A DNA stretch of 46,432 bases from Polyangiaceae bacterium (GCA_023150915.1 JAKLKA010000044.1:1-46432), one strand, 5' to 3'. Shown: positions 34,876 to 43,421, counted from the stretch's first letter. A program made the numbers and translations. The notes: generated by a model from the sequence alone, not told the origin.

Positions 34876-35081
34876 GCGAGCGAAGGGTAGCCGAGCCGCA
34901 CCTGGTCTTCTCCCGGTTTCGTGGACACCCTGCCCGCGGTGATCAGCTCGAGATGCTCGGCGAGAGCGACGACCCGTCTGCTCTCGGAGCATGGCCTCGG
35001 ACTCCGCGCGCTGCCGAGATGACCGACGGCGGCTGAAGTTGTAACCGGACTGGCCGGGGAGGCGTGGTATGCTCCGACGAC

Positions 35082-35615
35082 ATGGCGGACATGCTTTCTC
35101 GTTTGCTACGAGCGGCTGAGTGGGGCGCGCTCGTGGCGCTGTGCGCGAGCTGTGGAGGCGAGAGCAAGTCCGACGACGGCGCGGGTGGCAGCGGTGGCAG
35201 CGGCGGCGCGACCAGCGGTGGCAGCGGTGGCGTCGTCGACGCCGGCACCGACGCCGCGCTGCCGACCACGCCTTATCCCACTCCCTTGGGCTGCTACGGC
35301 CCGAGCCACGAGGGCGGTTACTACGGCCAGTGCTGCGAGAAGGCGGCCTGCATCGCTCCCATCAACGGCGCGTGCCCGCCCGCCACCCAGGCGTCCCAGG
35401 TGATTCCGGGCTACCCGCCCGGATCTGGCTCGTGTAGCTGCGGCGACAACAAGGGGCCTTTTGCACCGAACACCGCGAACGAGGGCGCGTGTTGCTACCT
35501 GTTCGGGAGCATCTCGTGCGAGGGGCGGCCGCTGCTGGTGGCCGGCAGGGCCCGCAAGGCCCCGCTCGTGGCCCGAGCCGATTGGGCCAGCTTCGCTCCA
35601 CTGGCGCTGACGTGA
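35082..35615 (+). CDS. Cys-rich lipoprotein paired with the ferritin-like gene
   Basis: 177 residues from ATG 35082; ATG 35091 and GTG 35064 are in the same frame and cannot be excluded. The leader LLRAAEWGALVALCASCGGES ends in a lipobox-like Cys, followed by a Gly/Ser linker (GGSGGSGG). The mature part has ten or so Cys in the order YGQCCEKAAC, GACP, GSCSCGD, GACCYLFGSISCEG, so it is likely disulphide-bonded or metal-binding outside the cell. A GGAGG motif at 35058 is best placed for an out-of-frame ATG at 35070. The stop overlaps the ferritin-like start (GTGA); this two-gene unit is common in myxobacteria as far as I recall. Function unknown. Confidence 0.75.
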   Translation: MADMLSRLLRAAEWGALVALCASCGGESKSDDGAGGSGGSGGATSGGSGGVVDAGTDAALPTTPYPTPLGCYGPSHEGGYYGQCCEKAACIAPINGACPPATQASQVIPGYPPGSGSCSCGDNKGPFAPNTANEGACCYLFGSISCEGRPLLVAGRARKAPLVARADWASFAPLALT

Positions 35616-36379
35616 GCGACCCCACTGCCGCCGAGCTCGACAGGGCGCTCGCTGCCTTCGACGCGGCGCAGTTCGATCCCCGCGTGCTCCGACGAGCTGC
35701 GGAAGCGTGGGCCACGCGCGCCCAGAACGAGCACGCGTCCATCGCTTCCTTCGCTCGTTTCAGCTTGGGGCTGCTCGCCGTCGGGGCTCCGCCCCAGCTC
35801 ATCGCCCTTGCCCATCGAGCCGCGCTCGACGAGATCGCACATGCGCAGATGGCCTTTGCCATCGCCAGCGCTTATTCGGGGACCCGACTCGGTCCCGGCA
35901 GCCTCGACCTGGCCGGTGCGCTGGACGGCAACGCCGACCTGGGGGCACTGGTGGAGGCGACGGTGCTCGAAGGCTGCGTGGGCGAGACCCTCTCAGCGCT
36001 CGAGGCGCGCGAGGAGGCAGGGCTCGCCACGGAGCCGGCCGCGCGCGTCGCCCTCGCTCGCATCGCCGACGACGAGGCGCGGCACGCCGAGCTCGCCTGG
36101 GCGTTCGTTCGTTGGGCGATGGAGGTGGAGCCGGGCCTCGTCGAGCCAGTGGGTCGGCAGTTCCGTGACGTGCTGGCACGCGCCGCCGCAGGCCCGCCCG
36201 AGGCTCGTTGCTTCGAGCCCGAGCTCGGTGCCTTCGGGTTTCTGTCGCGCGAGGCGCAGTCGGCGCTGCGCCGTCGCGCCATCGGCGAGGTGCTCGCCCC
36301 GGCCGCGGAGGCGATGACGAAGCCCACCATGGATCGCGCCGTGACTCGGAGTCGGGGCTCGGTCGGCGCGCGCGAGTAG
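35612..36379 (+). CDS. Ferritin-like diiron-domain protein
   Basis: 255 residues from GTG 35612, coupled by 4 bp to the lipoprotein. A four-helix bundle with the diiron ligand pattern: NEHASIASFARF (Glu-His) in helix 1, ALDEIAHAQMAF (ExxH) in helix 2, VLEGCVGETLSALEA (Glu) in helix 3 and IADDEARHAELAW (ExxH) in helix 4. All four helices keep their ligands, so it could bind two irons. Such proteins are rubrerythrin- or ferritin-related oxidases; no measured activity is known to me for this myxobacterial branch. No signal peptide, so it is cytosolic while its partner is exported. The tail is Arg/Ser-rich. Confidence 0.85.
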   Translation: MSDPTAAELDRALAAFDAAQFDPRVLRRAAEAWATRAQNEHASIASFARFSLGLLAVGAPPQLIALAHRAALDEIAHAQMAFAIASAYSGTRLGPGSLDLAGALDGNADLGALVEATVLEGCVGETLSALEAREEAGLATEPAARVALARIADDEARHAELAWAFVRWAMEVEPGLVEPVGRQFRDVLARAAAGPPEARCFEPELGAFGFLSREAQSALRRRAIGEVLAPAAEAMTKPTMDRAVTRSRGSVGARE

Positions 36380-36534
36380 GCGACGCGTCGAGTCAGGCGT
36401 TACCGTCATGGGGGGCGGGCCACAAGGCCGCGGGGGCGAGCGATGCGCCGCCGTTCAAGCGACTGCGACCCGCACGCTGGGTCAGTGAGCATCAGCGTCT
36501 TCATGAAGTCAGCGATGCCGCAGCGTCTTGGCGT

Positions 36535-36564
36535 CGCTCGGGTTGCCAACCCGGCGAGGGCACG
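36535..36564. repeat. 30-bp dispersed repeat, copy 2, with palindromic core
   Basis: Identical to 33865-33894, in the same orientation. Here it lies 13 bp upstream of the start of the beta-propeller lipoprotein, within its probable 5' leader, so the palindrome (36539-36553) could fold in the mRNA or act as a binding site. Confidence 0.8.
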
Positions 36565-36577
36565 CCAGAGTGAGCAC

Positions 36578-37762
36578 ATGCTCGGGCGCGTCGCACCGCT
36601 CGCTCTCCTGGCTCTCGCCTGGGCGTGCAGCGACGAATCCGGCGGTGGCCCAGCCGTGGTCGGCGACGGCGGAGTCGACGCGAGTTCCGACGCCGAGCTG
36701 GACGCCGGTGCAGACACGGCGCTCGATGCACAGGCCGACGCCGTGCTCGACGGGTCGCCGGACGCTGCGCTGTTCGTGCCCGGCGACAAGATCTTGCTGT
36801 CGGTCGAGAACCCCGGGCACCTCGACGAAGACCCGAGCGTCATCCTCGCGAAGGACGGCAGCCTGCACGTGGCCTGGTTCTCTCAGCGCAACGGGAACCC
36901 GGACATCTACGTGAAGCGTACTCAAGACGGCAAGACCTGGACCGAGACCCGCGTGACGCAGAGCCCGAGCGCCGACTACTACCCCTCGCTGATCCAGGAC
37001 TCGGCCGGGCACTTCCATCTCACCTGGTTCCGTTGGACGGCGTTTCAGGTCGGCGGCATCTGGCATGCTTCGTCCGACGACGGCATCACCTGGAATGCGG
37101 AAGAGCCCGTGACCACCACGGCCAACGTCGATGACTGGACGCCCAGCATTGCCGAGGCGAAGAACGGCGATCTCTTCGTCGCCTTCGCGAGCAGCAAGCG
37201 AAACCCGAGCGCGCTGTCGCAGATCTATCTCGTCAAGAAGCCGGCGGGGCAAAGTGTCTGGCTCCCGGTGGTGGAGCCGGCGGGTCTGGGCAGCGCGAGC
37301 CAGGACGACATGCTGCCGATCCTCGCGAGCACGGGGCCGAGCCTCTCGCTGGCTTGGGTGCGCTGCCAGGCCGGCGGCCCGGACCCGTGTCTGGTCCCGA
37401 GCTCGAATCTGTTCTACGCGAGTTCGACGGACGGCACGAGCTGGAGCGCCCCGAAGAAGATCACCAACGATACCCCGGACGACGTGGTCGACACGCTGCC
37501 GTCACTGTACCCGGACCTCGCCGACAACTGGTCGCTGCTCTGGCTCTCGACGCGCACCGGCAGCGTCCAGACGAGCGACCTTCCGCTGGCGAGCCTCGGC
37601 AACTACCCAGCGGCTGCGAAGGTCTCGACCGCGTTCGATGGTTACTCGCCGCACGCCGCCCCGACGCCCACGCCTGGCGTGTTCCTTGGCGTGTGGGTCG
37701 AAGACACCGACCCGAACGACAAGAACAAGAAGGACGTGTTCTACCGCTTCTTCGGCAAGTGA
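36578..37762 (+). CDS. Sialidase-like beta-propeller lipoprotein
   Basis: 394 residues from ATG 36578. The leader GRVAPLALLALAWACSDES ends in a lipoprotein-type Cys. Residues 25-60 are an acidic Ala/Asp linker. The rest is a propeller with repeated Asp-box-like turns: SLHVAWFSQRNGNPDIYVKR, TQDGKTWTETRVT, ASSDDGITWNAEEPV, YASSTDGTSWSAPKKIT. The S/T-x-D-G-x-T-W pattern is that of BNR repeats. The sialidase Arg triad and nucleophile Tyr cannot be placed, so a binding or scaffolding role is as likely as an enzyme. Alone on its strand, convergent with the LamG-like lipoprotein. Confidence 0.82.
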   Translation: MLGRVAPLALLALAWACSDESGGGPAVVGDGGVDASSDAELDAGADTALDAQADAVLDGSPDAALFVPGDKILLSVENPGHLDEDPSVILAKDGSLHVAWFSQRNGNPDIYVKRTQDGKTWTETRVTQSPSADYYPSLIQDSAGHFHLTWFRWTAFQVGGIWHASSDDGITWNAEEPVTTTANVDDWTPSIAEAKNGDLFVAFASSKRNPSALSQIYLVKKPAGQSVWLPVVEPAGLGSASQDDMLPILASTGPSLSLAWVRCQAGGPDPCLVPSSNLFYASSTDGTSWSAPKKITNDTPDDVVDTLPSLYPDLADNWSLLWLSTRTGSVQTSDLPLASLGNYPAAAKVSTAFDGYSPHAAPTPTPGVFLGVWVEDTDPNDKNKKDVFYRFFGK

Positions 37763-37784
37763 CCGGTGCCGCCGAGCACCCACG

Positions 37785-38555
37785 CTAGCCGCCCTTGAAG
37801 TCGTCCAGCTCGAGCGTCGTGCCGCCGAAGTAGATGGCAATGCCCGCGCGCCCGCCCGGCCAGACCCCCACCGGCACCGAGAGCACATCGGTGCCGTTGA
37901 CCGCCGCGGTCAGCTTCCCGCTGCTGTCGATCCGCGCGCTGAGCGTGTCGCCCTCGAGCACCGTGAAGGCCTGCGAGCCCAGGTCGTTCCACTTGTTGTT
38001 GCTGCAGCGCTCCACGCGCAGGCCCCCCGCCAGGGCCGAGTAACCGACCTGCACCAGCTCGCAGTCCTGGTTCGTCCCCTTGGCGAACACCAACCCCATC
38101 AGGCCCACGGTGGCGTCGAGCTTCATCAGCCGCACGCTGGCCGACTGCGCCGAGCAGAAGGGCTTGTCGTAAAGGATGCGATCGTCCTGGTTGCTCTTGA
38201 TGTGCCGCAACCGGCCCCCCACGATGCCGAACGAGCTCCTGTCACCGAGCCAGGCCGAGCCGATCACGCCATTGGGCAGGCCGAAGTCGTCGAGCAGCTT
38301 GGGGGACAGCGGGCTGCACGGGTTGCCATCGGAGAACGGCGCGTCGGCGACGGCGTCCGGCGGTGCGGCGTCGAACGGCGCCCCGCCGCTGCCGCCCAGG
38401 GCGGCGTCGGCGCTCGTGCCGCCCACGCCGCTTGCAGCGCCCGTGCCGCCCGCGCCCCCGACCAGCGCATCCGGACCGTCCTCGGGAGCGACTGCGTCCA
38501 GGCTCATGCACGCGCCCAGCGCGAGCCCCACGGCGACCAGTCCGAGGCGCAGCAT
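37785..38555 (-). CDS. Lipoprotein with LamG/concanavalin-like fold
   Basis: 256 residues from ATG 38555. The leader LRLGLVAVGLALGAC has a strong lipobox (LGAC); the frame is open ten codons upstream but those lack leader character. Residues 20-75 are a Gly/Ala/Ser/Asp linker. The domain from residue 85 shows the jelly-roll pattern of LamG and 3-keto-disaccharide hydrolase (DUF1080) proteins: LLDDFGLPNGVIGSAWLGD, FGIVGGRLRHI, GLMGLVFAKGTNQDC, GDTLSARIDSSGKLTAAVNG and WPGGRAGIAIYFGGTTLELD at the end. Four Cys may form disulphides. Likely a carbohydrate-binding surface protein; target unknown. It is 40 bp from the end of the neighbouring kinase gene, same strand. Confidence 0.8.
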   Translation of the reverse strand: MLRLGLVAVGLALGACMSLDAVAPEDGPDALVGGAGGTGAASGVGGTSADAALGGSGGAPFDAAPPDAVADAPFSDGNPCSPLSPKLLDDFGLPNGVIGSAWLGDRSSFGIVGGRLRHIKSNQDDRILYDKPFCSAQSASVRLMKLDATVGLMGLVFAKGTNQDCELVQVGYSALAGGLRVERCSNNKWNDLGSQAFTVLEGDTLSARIDSSGKLTAAVNGTDVLSVPVGVWPGGRAGIAIYFGGTTLELDDFKGG

Positions 38556-38595
38556 GTCGGGGCAGCATACCACCTCGCGATCCATGGCGAGCCGA

Positions 38596-40212
38596 TCAGA
38601 CCCTGACCGTGTCTCGGTGCGCCAGGTCCACCGCGACGGTGCCGCCGGTCACCGAGCTCTGATTGCGACGGTGCTCGACCAGAGCGTGCCCGTGTTCGAC
38701 CCACCAGCGTCGTGCATCGGCCACCGACCACTTCCCCAGGTCGGGGCAAGCGGCGAGACGTTCGGCAAGGGTAGCGGCGTCTTGGGGCCGGGCCTCGGGC
38801 GTCTTCGCCAGGCACTCGAGCACCAAGGCCTCCAGCTCTTGGGGCAGGGGCCGGCCCAGCCGCTCCGACGGCGGCACCGGGGGCGTGTGCAGGTGGTGGC
38901 TGCACACCTCCACCACCGAGGCTCCCCCGAACACGTGCCTACCCGTGAGCAGATAGTACGCCACCGCGCCGAGCGCGTAGATGTCTGCGCGAGCGTCGAC
39001 GCCGTCGGGGGACTTGATGGCTTCCGGCGCCATGTACTGCGGGGTTCCGGTGATCGAGTTGGCCTGGGTCAGCGCCGCGCTCGAATCCGAAGCGATCTCT
39101 TTCACCAGCCCGAAGTCCAGCACCTTGACCACGTCGGGGATCCCGCCGCGCTCGCACAGCATGATGTTGGCCGGCTTGATGTCACGATGGATCAGCCCGA
39201 TCGAGTGGGCCTCGGCCAGGGCACCCGCCACGTCGGAGACGATGCGCGCCACCCGCGCCGGCGGCAGCGGCCCGCACGCTTCCACCACCTCCATCAGGGT
39301 GGCGCCTTCGAGCAGCTCCATTGCGTAGTAGAAGACACCCTCAGGCGTGCGCCCATAGTCGAAGACCGTGATGGTATTCGGATGCGAGAGGCGGGCAGTG
39401 AGCTGAACTTCGCGTTCGAAGCGCTTCAGGCTGGCGGCGCCGGTCCTGTCGGGCAAGAGCAGCTTGACCGCCGTGGGCCGGCGGAGAAGGGCGTGACTGG
39501 CGCGGTAGACCATGCCCATGCCGCCCTCGCCGATGCGCTCCTCGAGCGTGTATTGACCCAGCTTCTTCGCGCTCTTCACCTCGCGCCGCAGACCGTAAAT
39601 CACCCGTGAAGCCAGCGTGCAGGTGAGGGTGGTCGCGCCCCACCAGAAGGTCCCGAAGATCGTCACCAAGATGGCGGCGGACAAGTTGGTCCGTCGAACG
39701 ACGCTGGGGTCGATCAGCGCCCAACGGGTCAGATCGGCATCCAAGTACAGCTTGAACGTCATGACCACCAGCGGCGCGCCGACCGACGCGGTGATGGCCA
39801 GCGTCCGGCCGGCGGTGCTGGGCACGTAGATGGCTCGCGCCACCATCACCAGCGTCAACGCGAGCGTGACCATCAGCTCGGGACGCGCATGCAGCGGAAT
39901 GGTGTAGCCCATGAACACCCAGCAGCTGCACCCCACGAAGAACGAGAGCCATTCGGTGCCGCGCACGTACGCCCGCGAGCGGGGCGCGCCCCGATTGCAG
40001 AGCCAGCCTACCCAGAACGCGAGCGAGCCCGCCGCATGAGCTGCCAGGGAAGGGTGGGTGAGCTGCTCGTACTCGTTCACCGCGACCAGCAAGGCGACGC
40101 GCAAGAGCACGAACGTTCCCCCGACGGCCGCGCCCCACAGCCCGGCGAGGGCCACCCGTCGCTGGAGGAACGCGAGCTCAGTCGATTCTCCGGTCTGTGA
40201 GCTGCCGGACAT
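38596..40212 (-). CDS. Ser/Thr protein kinase with N-terminal multi-TM sensor
   Basis: 538 residues from ATG 40212. Residues 15-200 hold about six hydrophobic helices (LAGLWGAAVGGTFVLLRVAL, LSFFVGCSCWVFMGY, LMVTLALTLVMVARAIYV, LAITASVGAPLVVMTF, AAILVTIFGTFWWGATTLTC), an unnamed membrane sensor. The kinase domain starts near 220: Gly loop IGEGGMGMVYRA, Lys in AVKLLLP, catalytic loop LIHRDIKPANIML (Asp about 343), VLDFGLVKEIAS, GTPQYMAPEAI and DARADIYALGAVAYYLLTG; all residues for activity are there. This is the reverse of the kinase at 32196: here the kinase is C-terminal and stays inside. Its stop is 40 bp from the LamG lipoprotein start; it diverges from the phosphatase-like gene at 40303. 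Confidence 0.92.
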   Translation of the reverse strand: MSGSSQTGESTELAFLQRRVALAGLWGAAVGGTFVLLRVALLVAVNEYEQLTHPSLAAHAAGSLAFWVGWLCNRGAPRSRAYVRGTEWLSFFVGCSCWVFMGYTIPLHARPELMVTLALTLVMVARAIYVPSTAGRTLAITASVGAPLVVMTFKLYLDADLTRWALIDPSVVRRTNLSAAILVTIFGTFWWGATTLTCTLASRVIYGLRREVKSAKKLGQYTLEERIGEGGMGMVYRASHALLRRPTAVKLLLPDRTGAASLKRFEREVQLTARLSHPNTITVFDYGRTPEGVFYYAMELLEGATLMEVVEACGPLPPARVARIVSDVAGALAEAHSIGLIHRDIKPANIMLCERGGIPDVVKVLDFGLVKEIASDSSAALTQANSITGTPQYMAPEAIKSPDGVDARADIYALGAVAYYLLTGRHVFGGASVVEVCSHHLHTPPVPPSERLGRPLPQELEALVLECLAKTPEARPQDAATLAERLAACPDLGKWSVADARRWWVEHGHALVEHRRNQSSVTGGTVAVDLAHRDTVRV

Positions 40213-40264
40213 CCTGCCGGGCTCACTATGCCCTAGCAGCCGCCGCGCGCGCGAGGGGGCGGCC

Positions 40265-40289
40265 GCCCCGTCAGCGGGGCTTGACCCCG
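40265..40289 (+). promoter_or_regulatory. Overlapping alternative hairpins in the leader of the membrane phosphatase-like gene
   Basis: One segment CGGGG (40275-40279) can pair either with the upstream arm (GCCCCG at 40265, loop TCAG) or with the downstream CCCCG at 40285 (loop CTTGA). Only one hairpin can form at a time. They end 13 nt before the ATG at 40303, so a structural switch over the ribosome site is conceivable. Confidence 0.3.
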
Positions 40290-40302
40290 CGCGACAAGCA
40301 GG

Positions 40303-42912
40303 ATGAAAGGCGGTGTGCGGGAAGCTCAGCACCGGCACGAGCCCGTGCGGGCGGAGGGGGCGTCCGGGAAGGGCCGCCTCGTGCTCGCGGTGGTGCTGCT
40401 GATCTTGGCGGTGGTGGGGGTGTACCGCGAGACAGACCTCATTCTGGCGCCGCCACCCGCCACCGCCCGGGCAGCCGCGGACGCGCGCGCGGCGGGCCCG
40501 GGCAATCGCACGTTCATGCTGTTCATCGACTCGCTGCCGCTCGGCGCGACCCGAAACGTTGCCCTGATGCCAGAGCTGGGGCGGTTCAAGCGCCAGGCGC
40601 GGTGGATGGCCTCGAGCGGTGCGACCGATCAGGTGACCAACCCGGCACTCTTGGCCGCCTTCGTGGGGGCCGACCGGTTCCGCATCTTTGGTTTCGTCGA
40701 GAACTTCGTGCAAGGGCGCGACGCCACGGGCTCGATCGTGGACGACTGGCGCCGCGCTGGCCGGAAGATCCTCGTCTATTCGGACGATGCGTTTCTGCAA
40801 TTCGGCAAGAACGGCGTCGACTATCGTCGGTACGAAGAACCCAAGGCGACCGCCGAGCTCGAGCCCAAACAGCACGCGCTGTTCACCCGGGCCCTGGAGG
40901 AATATCGCTCCGGGGCGTTCGACATCGTCATCTTCCACGCCACGTTCGTCGACACCGTGGCTCACCGCGTTCGCCACGATGGTTCCGAGTATCGCTCCAC
41001 GCTCGCGACCGCCGACCGTTGGATCGGGGAAGCCGGGAAGGCCGTGGCGCCCGGCGAGACGCTGATCGTCTTTGGAGATCACGGTCACAACGACCGGGGT
41101 GTGCACGCCGCGGGCCTCGACGTTCCCACCTTCATCGGCGTTCGGGGCCCAGGCTTTCTTCGCGGCCGCGAGGAAGAGACGCACCCCATCACCGTGCTGC
41201 GCTATCTCGCGAGCTGGGCCACCGGGGTCCCACTGGCCGCCGAGTACGAAGGCCCCAGGCTGCCCCACGCGCTGCAGAGCCCTGGCCCGTTGCCCGATGA
41301 ATTCGGCGCGGCGAGCGCGCCGCCCGCTCGGCGCGACTCGCGGGGCGCGACGGCGCTGGCGCTGGCGGCGGGGGCCCTGCTCGCGCTCTGGGTGCTGGGT
41401 GCCTGGGGCGGCTTCGGCGTCTTCGAGCTGGGCGGCCTGGTTGCCGGCATCGGGCTGCTTCTGTTCACCGGGTGGCACCCCTACAACGCCTGGGCCGCCA
41501 CGGCCGCGGTCGGGGTCGCGCTCGGTCTCGGCGTGGTCTACCGCCGCACGCTGCGCGAGCTCGCATGGGCTGTGGCGGCTGGTGTGCTGACCGCTGCGAT
41601 GGTCGCTCACGGCCACTGGATGGCCACCCACGTTCTCACCGAACAGACCAAAGAGTTCACGACGCTGCGCCTGGTTCTGCCCATCGCGCTCACGCTGGGG
41701 ACCGTCGCCGCCGTCGCGTTTGGGCCGGGTCGGGCGTGCTGGGCGTGCATCGGCGCGGCCCTGCTGCTCTTGCCCACCACCTGCTACGCGTGGGGGGCGA
41801 TGAGCCTGTGGGCCGCCGAGCTCTTGTTGGTCGCGCTGTGCTTCGGGCTGGTGGGGCTCGCCGCCCGGCACCGTGAGGGCGGCATCCCTGCCAGAGCCGT
41901 GGACTGGGTGTCACACGGGATCGGGCTCGTGCTCGTCGGCTGGATCGTGCAGCGCTACGCGTTCTCCAATGGCTTCGATTTCGTGTTTCGCCGCTGGGAT
42001 CCGTGGTCGTGGCTCCTGGCCGCCACGGGCCCCGTCCAATGGCGCGCGGGCTCGTTCCTCGCGAAGGTCTTGCTGCTCTTCCACTGGCAGCGCAAGCCGA
42101 CCACGCACGCCGTCTCGTTCTTCGGCCTGGGGCTGCTCAGCGCTTACGAATGGGGTCTCTTGCCCCGCGAGTCACCCTGGACCCTGCTCGTCGCGGCGGG
42201 TCTGCTGGCGGCCGCGTTCGCCGCGCGAGCTCGGGCCGCGGGCAAGCTCGCCGACGAGGCGACCTCGGACGTGCTGCTGCTCACGGCGCTGCTCTTGGCG
42301 TTCTTCTTCATGGTGCGCACGGACCGTGACACACACTATTGGCTCAACCTGAGCGCGGCGGCGCTCTCGCTCTCGGCCCGGATGATGCAGCCGCTGCGAC
42401 CCGAGCTTCGCCAGAGCGGGCACGCCTTGCTGCTCTGCTTCGGAGTGGTCATCTCTGGCTGGGTCGACACCTGCTGGTCGACCGGCCACCTCGAGTGGGA
42501 GTTCTTGAGCAGCGTCTTCTCGGCAGAGCTGATTCGAAGTCACGTCGTGCTCTTCTTGCCCGCACTGGTCGGGCGCTACCTGCTGCCGCTGTTCGTGATC
42601 CGGGCCGTGCTGCGACGCCAGCTCGGCGCCGAGTCGATCGATCTGAAACGAATCGTGCTCGCGGCGTGGGGGCTCAAGACCTTCACCGTCGCAGCGCAGA
42701 CGGTGGGCGTCGGGCTGGCCCACCAGGGCTCGGGCTTCTTCCTCGAAGGCCTTCACCACACGGCCATCTTGCTGATCTTGGGCCTGGGCCTGATTGGCAC
42801 CCAGGCGCCCGGCCTCGGCCCGGCCACGGCTTCGGAGACGTCGCTGCTGTTCGGCGCGATGCGCGCCGCATGGTGCCGCTTTCGGCCCGCGCTTCGCGTC
42901 GTGGAGAGCTGA
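40303..42912 (+). CDS. Membrane-bound alkaline-phosphatase-superfamily protein, GPI-ethanolamine-phosphate-transferase-like
   Basis: 869 residues from ATG 40303. One membrane helix near 25-41 (LVLAVVLLILAVVGVY), then a periplasmic phosphatase-type domain at about 65-310: MLFIDSLPLG (first metal Asp), DQVTNPALLAAF with the likely Thr nucleophile, FVDTVAHRVRHDG (Asp/His) and VFGDHGHNDRGVHAAG (Asp/His and His), all features of the PIG-N/PIG-O and sulfatase/phosphatase superfamily. From about residue 345 to the end there are around a dozen membrane helices with few charges. Small helix, phosphatase domain, many helices is the layout of eukaryotic GPI ethanolamine-phosphate transferases. Phosphoethanolamine or other head-group transfer in the periplasm is an inference; substrate unknown. 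Confidence 0.85.
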   Translation: MKGGVREAQHRHEPVRAEGASGKGRLVLAVVLLILAVVGVYRETDLILAPPPATARAAADARAAGPGNRTFMLFIDSLPLGATRNVALMPELGRFKRQARWMASSGATDQVTNPALLAAFVGADRFRIFGFVENFVQGRDATGSIVDDWRRAGRKILVYSDDAFLQFGKNGVDYRRYEEPKATAELEPKQHALFTRALEEYRSGAFDIVIFHATFVDTVAHRVRHDGSEYRSTLATADRWIGEAGKAVAPGETLIVFGDHGHNDRGVHAAGLDVPTFIGVRGPGFLRGREEETHPITVLRYLASWATGVPLAAEYEGPRLPHALQSPGPLPDEFGAASAPPARRDSRGATALALAAGALLALWVLGAWGGFGVFELGGLVAGIGLLLFTGWHPYNAWAATAAVGVALGLGVVYRRTLRELAWAVAAGVLTAAMVAHGHWMATHVLTEQTKEFTTLRLVLPIALTLGTVAAVAFGPGRACWACIGAALLLLPTTCYAWGAMSLWAAELLLVALCFGLVGLAARHREGGIPARAVDWVSHGIGLVLVGWIVQRYAFSNGFDFVFRRWDPWSWLLAATGPVQWRAGSFLAKVLLLFHWQRKPTTHAVSFFGLGLLSAYEWGLLPRESPWTLLVAAGLLAAAFAARARAAGKLADEATSDVLLLTALLLAFFFMVRTDRDTHYWLNLSAAALSLSARMMQPLRPELRQSGHALLLCFGVVISGWVDTCWSTGHLEWEFLSSVFSAELIRSHVVLFLPALVGRYLLPLFVIRAVLRRQLGAESIDLKRIVLAAWGLKTFTVAAQTVGVGLAHQGSGFFLEGLHHTAILLILGLGLIGTQAPGLGPATASETSLLFGAMRAAWCRFRPALRVVES

Positions 42913-42950
42913 GCAGTGCGGTCAAAGCGGGTGCCCTCGCGCGGCGGCAG

Positions 42951-43418
42951 TCAGTCGCCGGCGTCCGTGTCCGCGCCGGCGTCCGTCGCCGCGCCGGCAT
43001 CCGTCGGCTCGACGGGGGTGCAGGCGGGCTCGTTGGCCGAGTGCCCGGCGACTCCGCACTGGCCGTCGGCGGTACAACACTGCGGGCGTTCGTCCAAAGC
43101 CATCAGGAGAGAGACCGGGCAGACCTTGCCGCCGCACTGGATGGCGCAGCCCGCCCACCCGTTCAAGTCGACGCACCCGTGCTCGCACTCGACCACGGTT
43201 GCTTCGCAGTAGGTGTCTTGGTTGAGCTGCTCGACCAGCGCCGATCCATTGCAGTACTGGTAGATCGCGCACGCGGTGCACTCGGGGTACGCGTACTCGG
43301 CGGCACTGCCGTCACCAGCGGCACCGCCTGAACCCGGGGTCGGGCTCGCCGATGCAGTGAGGCCCGACTTGTCGTTACCGCAGCTCACCAACAGCGTCAC
43401 CAGCAGCCCGCGCGCCAA
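42951..43418 (-). CDS. Cys-rich lipoprotein, unknown function
   Basis: 155 residues from the TTG at 43418, giving the leader ARGLLVTLLVSCGNDKSG with lipobox LVSC. The frame is open further up to 43586, but the extra 56 codons run through the CGCA repeat and show no leader, so the shorter form is preferred. The mature domain has about a dozen Cys: YPECTACAIYQYCNG, YCEATVVECEHGCVDLNG, WAGCAIQCGGKVCPV and PQCCTADGQCG, probably a disulphide-rich fold. The tail is an Asp/Ala/Gly linker (TDAGAATDAGADTDAGD). No family is recognised. It diverges from the large right-edge gene. Confidence 0.65.
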   Translation of the reverse strand: MARGLLVTLLVSCGNDKSGLTASASPTPGSGGAAGDGSAAEYAYPECTACAIYQYCNGSALVEQLNQDTYCEATVVECEHGCVDLNGWAGCAIQCGGKVCPVSLLMALDERPQCCTADGQCGVAGHSANEPACTPVEPTDAGAATDAGADTDAGD

Positions 43419-43421
43419 GGT

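Noticed and set aside
34885-34930. Sequence around CCGGTTTCGTGGACACC that recalls the end of a transposable element
   Set aside because: No transposase, no paired inverted end and no target duplication could be seen; too short to call.
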